Part shown: piece by piece, positions 54,441 to 64,000 of the stretch | Layout of the letters: every line of letters starts with the position of its first letter | How positions within the stretch are numbered: the first letter of the stretch is position 1 | Source: Neoarius graeffei | Lineage: Eukaryota; Chordata; Actinopteri; Siluriformes; Ariidae | DNA: 64,000 nt | Reading direction: 5' to 3' | Assembly: GCF_027579695.1 (NCBI RefSeq) | Contig: NC_083587.1 | Span: 56,497,738 to 56,561,737 of the forward strand | Translations under genes and position numbers: made by a program | The notes under the pieces: model-generated | Told to the model about the DNA's origin: nothing | The model's input: the letters and a program-made list of their open reading frames with translations, nothing else | The model's database searches: none

Positions 54441-57055
54441 GTGTCTGTGAAGAGACGATGGCCTCGGGGAGTGTCAGTCCAGTGAAAGAGGTGTCTGTCT
54501 TTCCAATAAAGGAGGTGTGGCTTTAGTGTCTGTCTTTTCAGTGAATGAGGTGTGGCTATAGTGTCTGTCTTTTCAGTGAAGGAGGTGTGGTCTTAGTGTC
54601 TGTCTTTTCAGTGAAAGAGGTGTGGTCGTAATGTGTCTTTTCAGTGAAAGAGGTGTGGCCTTAGTGTCTGTCTTTTCAGTGAAGGAGGTGTGGTCTTAGT
54701 GTCTGTCTTTTCACTGAAAGAGGTGTGGCTTTAGTGTCTGTCTTTTCAGTGAAGGAGTTGTGGTCTTAATGTGTCTTTTCAGTGAAAGAGGTGTGGCCTT
54801 AGTGTCTGTCTTTTCAGTGAAGGAGGTGTGGTCTTAGTGTCTGTCTTTTCAGTGAAGGAGGTGTGGTCTTAGTGTCTGTCTTTTCAGTGAAGGAGGTGTG
54901 GCTTTAGTGTCTGTCTTTTCAGTGAAGGAGGTGTGGTCTTAATGTGTCTTTTCAGTGAAAGAGGTGTGGTCTTAGTGTCTGTCTTTTCAGTGAAGGAGGT
55001 GTGGTCTTAGTGTCTGTCTTTTCACTGAAAGAGGTGTGGCTTTAGTGTCTGTCTTTTCACTGAAAGAGGTGTGGCTTTAGTGTCTGTCTTTTCAGTGAAG
55101 GAGGTGTGGTCTTAGTGTCTGTCTTTTCAGTGAAGGAGGTGTGGTCTTAGTGTCTGTCTTTTCACTGAAAGAGGTGTGGCTTTAGTGTCTGTCTTTTCAG
55201 TGAAGGAGGTGTGGTCTTAATGTGTCTTTTCAGTGAAAGAGGTGTGGCCTTAGTGTCTGTCTTTTCAGTGAAGGAGGTGTGGTCTTAGTGTCTGTCTTTT
55301 CAGTGAAGGAGGTGTGGTCTTAGTGTCTGTCTTTTCATTGAAAGAGGTGTGGCTTTAGTGTCTGTCTTTTCAGTGAAGGAGGTGTGGCTTTAGTGTCCAT
55401 CTTTTCACTGAAGGAGGTGTGGCTTTAGTGTCTGTCTTTTCAGTGAAGGAGGTGTGGCTTTAGTACCTGTCTTTCCAGTAAAGGAGGTGTGGCCTTAGTG
55501 TCTGTCTTTTCAGTGAAGGAGGTGTGGCTTTAGTGTCTGTCTTTTCAGTGAAGGAGGTGTGGCTTTAGTGTCTGTCTTTTCAGTGAAGGAGGTGTGGCTT
55601 TAGTATCTGTCTTTTCAGTGAAGGAGGTGTGGCTTTAGTGTCTGTCTTTCCAGTAAAGGAGGTGTGGCCTTAGTGTCTGTCTTTTCAGTGAAAGAGGTGT
55701 GGCTTTAGTGTCTGTCTTTTCAGTGAAAGAGGTGTGGCTTTAGTATCTGTCTTTTCAGTGAAGGAGGTGTGGCTTTAGTGTCTGTCTTTTCAGTGAAGGA
55801 GGTGTGGCCTTAGTGTCTGTCTTTTCAGTGAAGGAGGTGTGGTCTTAGTGTCTGTCTTTTCAGTGAAGGAGGTGTGGTCTTAGTTTCTGTCTTTTCAGTG
55901 AAGAAGGTGTGGTCTTAGTGTCTGTCTTTTCAGTGAAGGAGGTGTGGCCTTAGTGTCTGTCTTTTCACTGAAAGAGGTGTGGCTTTAGTGTCTGTCTTTT
56001 CAGTGAAGGAGGTGTGGTCTTAGTGTCTGTCTTTTCAGTGAAGGAGGTGTGGTCTTAGTGTCTGTCTTTTCAGTGAAGGAGGTGTGGTCTTAATGTCTGT
56101 CTTTTCACTGAAAGAGGTGTGGCTTTAGTGTCTGTCTTTTCAGTGAAGGAGGTGTGGTCTTAATGTGTCTTTTCAGTGAAAGAGGTGTGGCCTTAGTGTC
56201 TGTCTTTTCAGTGAAGGAGGTGTGGTCTTAGTGTCTGTCTTTTCAGTGAAGGAGGTGTGGTCTTAGTGTCTGTCTTTTCACTGAAAGAGGTGTGGCTTTA
56301 GTGTCTGTCTTTTCAGTGAAGGAGGTGTGGTCTTAATGTGTCTTTTCAGTGAAAGAGGTGTGGCCTTAGTGTCTGTCTTTTCAGTGAAGGAGGTGTGGTC
56401 TTAGTGTCTGTCTTTTCAGTGAAAGAGGTGTGGCTTTAGTGTCTGTCTTTTCAGTGAAGGAGGTGTGGCTTTAGTGTCTGTCTTTTCAGTGAAGGAGGTG
56501 TGGCTTTAGTATCTGTCTTTTCAGTGAAGGAGGTGTGGCTTTAGTGTCTGTCTTTCCAGTAAAGGAGGTGTGGCCTTAGTGTCTGTCTTTTCAGTGAAAG
56601 AGGTGTGGCTTTAGTGTCTGTCTTTTCAGTGAAAGAGGTGTGGCTTTAGTATCTGTCTTTTCAGTGAAGGAGGTGTGGCTTTAGTGTCTGTCTTTTCAGT
56701 GAAGGAGGTGTGGCTTTAGTGTCTGTCTTTTCAGTGAAAGAGCTGTGGCCTTAGGGTTTGTCTTTTCAGTGAAAGAGGTGTGGTCTTAATGTCTGTCTTT
56801 CCAATGAAAGAGGTATGATGTTAGTGTCTGGTTTTTTTTCAGTGAAGGAGGTGTGGTCTTAGTGTCTGTCTTTCTCATGAAGGAGGCGTTTTGTCAATGT
56901 CTGTCAGAGCAGTGAGAGAGGTGTGGCCTCAGTGACGGTCAGAAATTGAAGGAGGTGTGAGCTCACTATTTGTCAGTCCCATTGAAGGAGGTGTGACATC
57001 AGTGTCTGTCAGTCCAGTAAAGAGGTGTGAAGAAGGTGCAGCCTCAGTGGCTTTA
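54441..57055. repeat. minisatellite, 35-bp unit, ~2.6 kb
   Basis: Roughly 70 units of the form GTGTCTGTCTTTTCAGTGAA followed by GGAGGTGTGGTCTTA, with variants (gaagg/aaaga, gtctta/gcttta/gcctta) and a shorter unit beginning 'aatgtgtcttttc'. A block containing 'tagtatctgt' and 'ctttccagtaaagg' units near 55601-55750 is repeated 906 bp later at 56507-56655, showing a higher-order duplication. Units decay from about 56750. The array ends about 200 bp from the Ig1 exon (57252). Confidence 0.95.
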
Positions 57056-57193
57056 CAGGACACTGAAAAAGCTCAAATTCTCAATAAAAATTAATTATTG
57101 GCTACTTTAAAAGTATTTTTCATAAAGTTTAATTGTCATCATATAATATGATGGACATTGGATTGGATTCTATCCCAAAAAATCATCTGTGAT

Positions 57194-57194
57194 A

Positions 57195-57246
<52 letters not shown>
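57194..57246. repeat. compound (GT)n(GA)n microsatellite beside a splice donor
   Basis: (GT)n from about 57194 to 57212 and (GA)n from 57213 to 57246. On the transcript strand the (CT)n tract starts at intron position +7 of the exon at 57252-57333. Confidence 0.97.
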
Positions 57247-57249
<3 letters not shown>

Positions 57250-57251
57250 AC

Positions 57252-57333
57252 CTCAGAATGACACTTTGCCCTTCCAGCACTGTAATGTTGTCAGGGAAAT
57301 AACCGAACTCCACCGCTTGGACACTGCTGGGTC
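57252..57333 (-). CDS. iglon5: iglon5 exon, start of Ig1
   Basis: First coding exon in view. It enters on a split codon (last two bases of residue 1) and encodes residues 2-27, ending inside the Arg codon before the first Ig1 cysteine. The sequence VEFGYFPDNITVLEGQ is the first beta-strand region of IgLON Ig1 and carries sequon N16. The acceptor is ttctcttggcag; the donor is GAG|gtaatt. An uninterrupted (CT)n tract, as read on the transcript strand, begins only seven bases into the intron. The entry phase implies that the preceding signal-peptide exon ends after the first base of a codon. Confidence 0.88.
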
Positions 57334-58540
57334 CTGCCAAGAGAAACGACAAAAACAGAAAGAAGGTGTTTAACATAATTGTGTTATTCAAGCATAACAC
57401 AGCTACCACAACGTCATCCAGCCAATTTTCTTGGAAGTTTGCTTATTTATTTCCGAGGACAGAGTAATGAGTACACAAGCATGGGAGTGTGCACCAACCC
57501 TCCATGTATTTGAATAATGATTGGGCGTACGGGCCGACCACACGCCCGCCAAAGAGGCCCGATAATGAGCCGTGGGAAGAGGATTCACGCAGAGGCGGCA
57601 GAGCGTGAAATGAAGGGACAGGCCTGGCCGCACAAGGGATGCAATATCACACACACACACACACTGAAGTGCGGTCACACTCACAAAGTCACAGCATACA
57701 AATAACATATTGTCGCATTGGATAGACATGAGGTCAGGTAAAATTACTGAGACACATGCAGCCACTCACGTACACGCGCACACACACACAGCTGAACCTG
57801 TGCTAGATAACCGATGATAATCTGACTAACCCTCTGTATACATCAAACCCACTTTGAGTAACACTGTAACAGCAAAATAATGATCTTCAGCGTGGTCACA
57901 GTAACTCCGCTTCACATCAGGCAACATCACACCTCCCTGTTATTGATTATTTTCCCATAAATGCATGCCCCAATAAGTCAGCACATTATGTTAAATGAAT
58001 ATCACCACTAGTTGTATACTTCACTTTACGTATCTAACTTTGCATTTCATTACACACTCCTTAAAGCTTCTTTTCATGAGTTCTATCATCTGGGACACTA
58101 AACCCACATGAGTAGCAGTGTGGCCTCAGTTCTCTGCTACACGCCCACCGTCTTTAATATCTTCCAGTCAATATTTGGTGGTTTCTGCCTTTGAGGTTTA
58201 ATATGCGCTGTCTTATGAAGAAAGAAGTTAAGAGGTATGATAAGTTTTTATGTGTCTTGGTGCAGAAGGCAGTAAAGCGACATTTCCTCAAGAGAATGCA
58301 GCAAAGAATTTCCAAGCAGTGCTGCATCTGATGACCGGCTGCTTGGCTTTTTTTAATTTATTTTAATTAGCGCATGGAAATGTATGGAGATGGGAAATAG
58401 CCCGAGTCTAATGAAAAGGGAAAGGAATGCAAGACAGTGTCATGTTGAAATTGAGTAAAGTAATGACATTGGGGAAAGACAGAGAGTGGATGGAGTGTTT
58501 ATTCACTTTCAGTAGAAGAGGAAAATTTGGATATATACAG
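57334..58540. other. iglon5 first visible intron, unassigned
   Basis: Non-repetitive GC-richer block near 57520-57640 and an AT-rich block with 'tttaattagcgcatgg' near 58350-58380; both could be conserved noncoding. No exon with a signal peptide is evident. Confidence 0.4.
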
Positions 58541-58768
58541 TAAAGTCAATTCAAGTCAACTTTATTGTCAAATATGCTATACATGCTCAACATACAGCAC
58601 AGATGAAATTTCAGTCCTCTCTGACCCACGGTGCAAACAGGCAATGCAATAAATAAAAATAGAATAACTGAAATAAACAATATAAACAGTATAAACACTC
58701 TAGATAAGAAATAGACATAAACTAAACACTCACAGGTATATAACTACATATATATACACACACACACA

Positions 58769-58830
<62 letters not shown>

Positions 58831-59004
58831 GCAAAGGGACATAAAATAAACAGTCAAGGGCACTTGAGGTATAGCAGGTAAACATGAAATAAGCAGTATA
58901 AACAATAAACTAATAGCTGTTAAGGTGAGGTAGTGCGGAATAGTGCAAATGAGCGAGGTAAAGTGAAATGTGCAGTCCCTGAGTTCAGTGTGTTAATGAA
59001 CGTT

Positions 59005-59053
<49 letters not shown>

Positions 59054-60855
59054 GGGGGGGAGACTGTGAAGGTGACATGATGTCTGATGCTGAAGGGGGG
59101 GCAGGGGGTGTGCGGGCAGAATCTGTGGCAGGGGGCAGAGGGGGAAGGAGGGGCAGAACAGGGAGGGAGTTGAGCCTCCTGACCGCCTGGTGAAAGAAAC
59201 TGTTCTTGAGCCTGCTGATTTTGGCCCGGAGACACCGCAGTCTCCTCCCCGACGGCAACAGGCTGAAGAGGCTGTGAGATGGGTGGGTGGGGTCACCTGC
59301 AATCCTGATGGCTTTGCGGGTGAGGCGAGAGTTATAGATATCCGTTAGAGAAGAGAGAGAGACACCAATGATCCTCTCAGCTGCTCTCACGATGTGCTGC
59401 AGAGTCTTGCAGCAGGACACGGTGCAGGCGCCGTACCACACGTTGATGCAGCTGGTCAGGATGTTCTCGATGGTGCCTCTGTAGAATGTGTGCATGATGG
59501 GGGCCAGGGCTCTTGCTCTCCTCAGTTTGAGGAGGAAGTACAGACGCTGTTGGGCTTTTTTGGCCAGTGATGCAGTGTTGTTGCACCAGGACAGGTCTTC
59601 AGAGGTGTGCACACCTAGAAATTTGGTGCTGCTCACCCTCTCCACTGCAGCACCATCAATAGTTAGTGGAGCATGCTGGGTGTGCGCTCTCCTGAAGTCC
59701 ACAACAATCTCCTTCGTCTTCTCCACATTCAGGCGGAGATTGTTGTCCTTGCACCACATGGCCAGGTGGCTCACCTCACTCCTGTAGATTGACTCATCAC
59801 CATTGTTGATAAGACCCACCACAGTCGTGTCATCCGCAAACTTAATGAAGAGGTTGGAACTGGATGTTGGTGTGCAGTTGTGGGTCAGCAGAGTGAAGAG
59901 GCGGGGGCTCAGCACACATCCTTGGGAGGCCCCCGTGTTCAATGTGATGGTGCTGGAGGAGTTGCTGCTGACCCGTACAGCCTGTGGTCTCCCCATCAGG
60001 AAGTCCAGCAGCCAGTTGCAAAGGGAGGTGTTGAGTCCCAGCTGGTCCAGTTTATGAATGAGCTGCTGAGGAATGATTGTGTTGAATGCTGAGCTGAAGT
60101 CTATGAACAGCATTCTGATGTATGAGTCTTTTATCTCCAGGTGGGTGAGGGCTGAGTGGAGGGCAGTGGAGATGATGTCATCGGTTGAATGGTTGGACTG
60201 ATATGCAAACTGGAAAGGGTCCAGGGCGGGGGGGGGGGGGGGGGGGGGGGCAGACTTGATATGCCGCATGACTAGCTGCTCGAAGCACTTCATGAGGATG
60301 GGAGTGAGTGCGACAGGGCGGTAGTCATTGAAGCAGGAGGGAGACAGCTTCTTCGGGACCGGGATGATGGTAGTGGCTTTGAGGCATGTGCGGACAACAA
60401 CCTGGCTCAACGAGATGTTGAAGATGTCTGTAAAGACATCTGTGAGCTCCTCGGCACAGTCTCTCAGGACACGACCAGGAATCTTATCAGGACCCGGGGC
60501 TTTCCGTGCATTTGTCATCCTGAGAGCTCTCCTCACGCTGTCTGGGGACAGCGTCAACACCTGGTCGCCGGGAGGTGGTGGGGTCTTCTGTGCCGTGGAG
60601 CTGTTGTCTGCCTCAAAGCAAGCGAAGAAGTCATTCAACTGATTCAGCAAAGAGGTGGAGTTGTCACAGGTCTGCAGCGAGGGCTTGTAGTCTGTGATGG
60701 TCTGAATCCCCCACCACAGGTTCCTGGTGCCTCCGCTGTCGTTGAAATAGTCAGCAATGTTCCTAGAATATTGTCTCTTGGCCACCCTGATGCCTCGTGA
60801 CAGGTTGGCCCTAGCTGTCCTCAGGCCCACCTCGTCCCCAGCTCTGAAGGATTCT
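58541..60855 (-). mobile_element. L2-like LINE, 5'-truncated
   Basis: The element is read on the minus strand. Its 5' end is cut within the RT ORF near 60855, and its 3' end is 'gacaataaagttgacttgaa' near 58541. The 3' region contains (TA)n (58767-58826) and (GT)n (59006-59051) microsatellites. The endonuclease half is missing. Confidence 0.85.
58920..60830 (-). CDS. L2-like reverse transcriptase, long open fragment
   Basis: 636 uninterrupted codons, remarkable for a truncated copy. Motifs in order: [54 protein letters not shown], the catalytic FADDTTVVG near residue 330, [13 protein letters not shown], and TKFLGV. A run of 21-22 C (G on the + strand near 60229-60250) codes a Pro tract, and a (CA)n tract near the 3' end codes His-Thr repeats. 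Both are probably microsatellite expansions rather than functional protein. It lacks an N-terminal endonuclease, so it is not a complete LINE ORF2. Confidence 0.88.
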
Positions 60856-61462
60856 GAGGGTTAGTCAAAATTATGTTAACACTTAAATGGTAGAAACCAT
60901 TTATTCACAAAACATACATCATTTGTGCAAGATGATTTACAGGACGATCTCAACCTGTTCGCCATCACGTTCAGCACACAAAAACCAATGAGCAACAGTA
61001 CCGTTTAAAGCCCAGACACACATTTCGCAGGGAATAGATGATATCACAGTCCTTATTCTGTCCTTGAGGTCATTGATATCATGAACTTTCCTGCTATACA
61101 CACGCTCCTTCACCATACCCCATAAACAGAAATCACAGGGCGTCAAATCAGGGGAGTGTGGAGGCCACGGCAATGGTCCACCACGACCTATCCATCGACC
61201 TGGAAATGTGTGGTCGAGATAAGCACGAACAGTACGGCCAAAATGCGGCGGTGTGCCATCCTGTTGGAAATACTCCGCCAATCGGCTCTGTAGTGGAAGT
61301 TCATCAATGGCGTACTGCTGTACCATCTGTAAACAGACATCTGACATCACTGTTGGGGTGTCAAAAAAGTAGGGCCCAATTACACCAGCAGTGGTCACGG
61401 CACACCACACACCCAGGAGAAAAATAATCCATTAGTGTGAACATAATTTTGAACACTCACAT
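60856..61462 (-). mobile_element. DD41D mariner-type element, internally deleted
   Basis: The ends share TCAAAATTATGTT in inverted orientation (60865-60877 and, on the complement, near 61440-61452). Between them is the C-terminal half of a transposase and no N-terminus. The element directly abuts the truncated LINE. A TA duplication is not clean. Confidence 0.65.
60937..61410 (-). pseudogene. transposase C-terminal fragment, DD41D type
   Basis: 157 codons, open. The frame begins WCAVTTAGVIGPYFF, then FQQDGTPPHF, FPGRWIGRGGPLPWPPHSPD and TPCDFCLWG. The second acidic residue (QQD) and the last (PCD) have 41 residues between them, as in the DD41D (rosa-type) branch of the IS630-Tc1-mariner superfamily, not the 34 of Tc1. 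The first catalytic Asp and the DNA-binding domain are absent. Confidence 0.75.
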
Positions 61463-61464
61463 TT

Positions 61465-61640
61465 TTACATTTACATTAATTAATTTGCCAGATACTTTGA
61501 TCCCAAGACCAGCTGAATCTATTCCAAAGAAAGAGTTGAGCAGTTAAGGATTAAGACTCTTGTTCCAAGCTCAAAGACCTAGCCATGGCTCTCTGGGATT
61601 TGAACTCACAACCTTCTGAGCACTAGAGTGGAACATTAAC
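61465..61640. repeat. SINE-like fragment
   Basis: 'atttacattaattaatttgccagatactttgatcc' to 'gggatttgaactcacaacctt' has the form of a fish SINE tail with a tRNA-like B-box on the complement. Truncated; family uncertain. Confidence 0.45.
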
Positions 61641-61795
61641 TCTCTCTTGCTCTCTCTTTTCTCTCTTGCTCTGTTCTCTTGCTGTCTGAATGTCTCCAGC
61701 TGAAAGGTCTAATCACATTAACGGCGGCAGCTAATATTGTGCCAGCGACTGCGGCACTGTGCCTGTGTGAGCAATAGACGGGTGCTTGATGTACT

Positions 61796-61849
<54 letters not shown>

Positions 61850-62320
61850 ATTGCAGCAGCAGCTACTTTCTCTTGCCCATGTGGAACAACAGCAGTTCAT
61901 CGACGTAGCATATTGAGGTTAATTCAATTCAGTGCTTCCCCTTGCACACTCATACACTCACGAATGCTGGGAAACCTGGGGAATACATGCCTGTGCGTGC
62001 GCGCACACACACACGCACGCACACACACAAACACACACAGCCACTAAATAGATGATGTGTGCATAAGCTAAAGCCCCCAAAAAACACAGGGAAAGCTGGA
62101 AATGGAAGGACTGGGCGGGGGATGGGGGTGAGGGTGGCATTCCCTACTCCCTATTCCCTACTCAATTCCCATTTTCACAACTCAATTGGCACCTCTGATT
62201 TGAATACCTGTGCCATCCCCTGTTCGCTGTCTGGTTTAATGCAGTATTTTAGTTAGGACATCACACTGGGTACATTTTTGCAGGAATAGGGTTGAATCCA
62301 GAATGGTATGCATCAGCATA
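61641..62320. other. intron with (GT)n microsatellites, unassigned
   Basis: (GT)n at about 61799-61847 and mixed (CA)n near 62003-62040. No gene recognised. Confidence 0.5.
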
Positions 62321-62322
62321 TA

Positions 62323-63932
62323 CAGTGGTGCCTGAAAGTTTGTGAACCCTTTAGAATTTTCTATATTTCTGCATAAATATGACCTAAAACAACATCAGAT
62401 TTTCACACAAGTCCTAAAAGTAGATAAAGAGAACCCATTTAAACAAATGAGACAAAAAAAATTACATTTGGTCATTTATTTATTGAGGGAAATGATCCAA
62501 TATTACATATCTGTGAGTGGCAAAAGTATGTGAACCTCTAGGATTAGCAGTTAATTTGAAGGTGAAATTAGAGTCAGGTGTTTTCAATCAATGGGATGAC
62601 AATTAGGTGTGAGTGGGCACCCTGTTTTATTTAAAGAACAGGGATCTATCAAAGTCTGATCTTCACAATATATGTTTGTGGAAGTGTATCATGGCACGAA
62701 CAAAGGAGATTTCTGAGGACCTCAGAAAAAGCGTTGTTGATGCTCATCAGGCTGGAAAAGGTTACAAAACCATCTCTAAAGAGTTTGGACTCCACCAATC
62801 CACAGTCAGACAGACTGTGTACAAATGGAGGAAATTCAAGACCGTTGTTACCCTCCCCAGGAGTGGTCGACCAACAAAGATCACTCCAAGAGCAAGGTGT
62901 GTAATAGTCGGCGAAGTCACAAAGGACCCCAGGGTAACTTCTAAGCAACTGAAGGCCTCTCTCACACTGGCTAATGTTAATGTTCATGAGTCCACCATCA
63001 GGAGAACACTGAACAACAATGGTGTGCATGGCAGGGTTGCATGGAGAAAGCCACTGCTCTCCAAAAAGAACATTGCTGCTCGTCTGCAGTTTGCTAAAGA
63101 TCACATGGACAAGCCAGAAGGCTATTGGAAAAATGTTTTGTGGACGGATGAGACCAAAATAGAACTTTTTGGTTTAAATGAGAAGCGTTATGTTTGGAGA
63201 AAGGAAAACACTGCATTCCAGCATAAGAACCTTATCTCATCTGTGCAACATGGTGGTGGTAGTCTCATGGTTTGGGCCTGTTTTGCTGCATCTGGGCCAG
63301 GACGGCTTGCCATCATTGATGGAACAATGAATTCTGAATTATACCAGCAAATTCTAAAGGAAAATGTCAGGACATCTGTCCATGAACTGAATCTCAAGAG
63401 AAGGTGGGTCATGCAGCAAGACAACGACCCTAAGTGCACAAGTCGTTCTACCAAAGAATGGTTAAAGAAGAATAAAGTTAATGTTTTGGAATGGCCAAGT
63501 CAAAGTCCTGACCTTAATCCAATCGAAATGTTGTGGAAGGACCTGAAGCGAGCAGTTCATGTGAGGAAACCCACCAACATCCCAGAGTTGAAGCTGTTCT
63601 GTACAGAGGAATGGGCTAAAATTCCTCCAAGCCGGTGTGCAGGACTGATCAACAGTTTCCGCAAACGTTTAGGTGCAGTTATTGCTGCACAAGGGGGTCA
63701 CACCAGATACTGAAAGCAAAGGTTCACATACTTTTGCCACTCACAGATATGTAATATTGGATCATTTTCCTCAATAAATAAATGACCAAGTATAATATTT
63801 TTGTCTTATTTGTTTAAGTGGGTTCTCTTTATCTACTTTTAGGACTTGTGTGAAAATCTGATGATGATTTAGGTCATATTTTGCAGAAATATAGAGAATT
63901 CTAAAGGGTTCACAAACTTTCAAGCACCACTG
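62323..63932 (+). mobile_element. Tc1 element, copy C (intact)
   Basis: 1610 bp flanked by TA (62321-62322 and 63933-63934), with inverted ends of about 210 bp that carry inner repeats ('gtgagtggcaaaagtatgtg' near 62512 and inverted near 63730). The two ends agree closely. This is the best-preserved mobile element in the window. Confidence 0.96.
62691..63713 (+). CDS. Tc1 transposase, intact 340 aa
   Basis: Cuts and pastes the element at TA. Start chosen at MARTKEISEDL, where similarity to the other copies begins; upstream in-frame codons belong to the leader. It has two N-terminal helix-turn-helix modules (about residues 1-55 and 70-115) joined by the GRPTKI hook. The DDE catalytic domain has D153 (WTDETK), D244 (QQDNDPK) and E279 (NPIE), the same spacing (34 residues) and numbering as other fish Tc1 transposases. 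One change near the active site: KCTSRS where the relatives have His. No stop or frameshift. Confidence 0.95.
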   Translation: MARTKEISEDLRKSVVDAHQAGKGYKTISKEFGLHQSTVRQTVYKWRKFKTVVTLPRSGRPTKITPRARCVIVGEVTKDPRVTSKQLKASLTLANVNVHESTIRRTLNNNGVHGRVAWRKPLLSKKNIAARLQFAKDHMDKPEGYWKNVLWTDETKIELFGLNEKRYVWRKENTAFQHKNLISSVQHGGGSLMVWACFAASGPGRLAIIDGTMNSELYQQILKENVRTSVHELNLKRRWVMQQDNDPKCTSRSTKEWLKKNKVNVLEWPSQSPDLNPIEMLWKDLKRAVHVRKPTNIPELKLFCTEEWAKIPPSRCAGLINSFRKRLGAVIAAQGGHTRY

Positions 63933-64000
63933 TATGCATATCATAGTAAGTGTAAATAATTTTAATCAGAGTATTAAGGTGGTGTTAACTTTACACATTC

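Larger units (their letters stand above)
9061..57333 (-). other. iglon5: iglon5-like gene, seven coding exons in view
   Basis: This is the only host gene I can support. Seven minus-strand exons with AG/GT borders join without a frame break: 82, 233, 120, 132, 121, 152 and 101 nt, giving 312 full residues plus a stop. The protein has Ig1 (C29-C87), Ig2 (C129-C170) and Ig3 (C212-C264), sequons at N16, N42, N112, N253, N261 and N274, and a C-terminal hydrophobic GPI signal. IgLON proteins are GPI-anchored neuronal surface molecules that form homo- and heterodimers and act in adhesion and neurite growth. Assignment to IgLON5 rather than LSAMP, NTM, OPCML or NEGR1 rests on motifs such as LNRSNIL, VPARIVNIS, EAMAVP and SNRLGAS. 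The N-terminal signal-peptide exon is missing, being upstream of position 64000. Family call is firm; the member call is likely. Confidence 0.9.

Noticed and set aside
54441..57055. CRISPR-like array of 35-bp repeats
   Set aside because: The units are contiguous with no unique spacers, and the context is a vertebrate intron. It is a minisatellite.
57403..57765. Possible signal-peptide exon of iglon5 (120-codon minus frame)
   Set aside because: No hydrophobic signal after a Met followed by a donor of the required phase; the frame is rich in Cys and (CA)n-derived codons.

Overview
The window is teleost fish genomic DNA. One vertebrate neural gene runs through nearly all of it on the minus strand, buried in a dense and nested load of fish-type repeats: Tc1 elements with ~210-bp inverted repeats, hAT and Harbinger-like MITEs, tRNA-derived SINEs, L2-like LINEs, a Gypsy LTR element and many microsatellites. 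No bacterial-style genes, operons or CRISPR arrays are present. The species cannot be fixed from the sequence alone.

Host gene: seven coding exons on the minus strand (57333-57252, 48300-48068, 44894-44775, 20388-20257, 18464-18344, 12561-12410, 9161-9061) splice in frame into 312 complete residues and a stop. The product has three Ig domains with all six disulfide cysteines, six N-glycosylation sequons and a hydrophobic GPI-type tail. It matches the IgLON family, and best the IgLON5 member (iglon5), a GPI-anchored neuronal adhesion protein. The signal-peptide exon and promoter must lie beyond position 64000. Introns are about 8.95, 3.2, 24.4, 1.8, 5.8 and 3.2 kb in transcript order.

Layout by position. 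1-9 kb: downstream flank and probable 3' UTR, with a fold-back element, an internally deleted Tc1-like element, (TATC)n tracts and a 1.2-kb minisatellite full of CCAAT boxes. 9-20 kb: the last four exons, a tandem repeat split by a Harbinger-like MITE, a SINE, a dead Tc1, and a retroposon-like unit with two overlapping ORFs. 20-45 kb: the giant intron, holding a 1.6-kb inverted pair of 'GGGCCCGAGC' elements, a SINE split by a MITE, a hAT element split by a LINE, and a hAT element split by a complete 5-kb Gypsy provirus. The provirus has integrase before reverse transcriptase (Gmr1-like) and a SCAN-like gag. 45-57 kb: a second BED-finger hAT, a dead Tc1, SINEs and a 2.6-kb minisatellite that ends about 200 bp from an exon. 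57-64 kb: an L2-like reverse transcriptase ORF, a DD41D mariner-type remnant and an intact Tc1.

Families were named from sequence features and general knowledge; no database search was possible. Much of the interest is structural: nested insertions dated by target-site duplications, hairpin-headed elements, and simple repeats pressed against splice sites.
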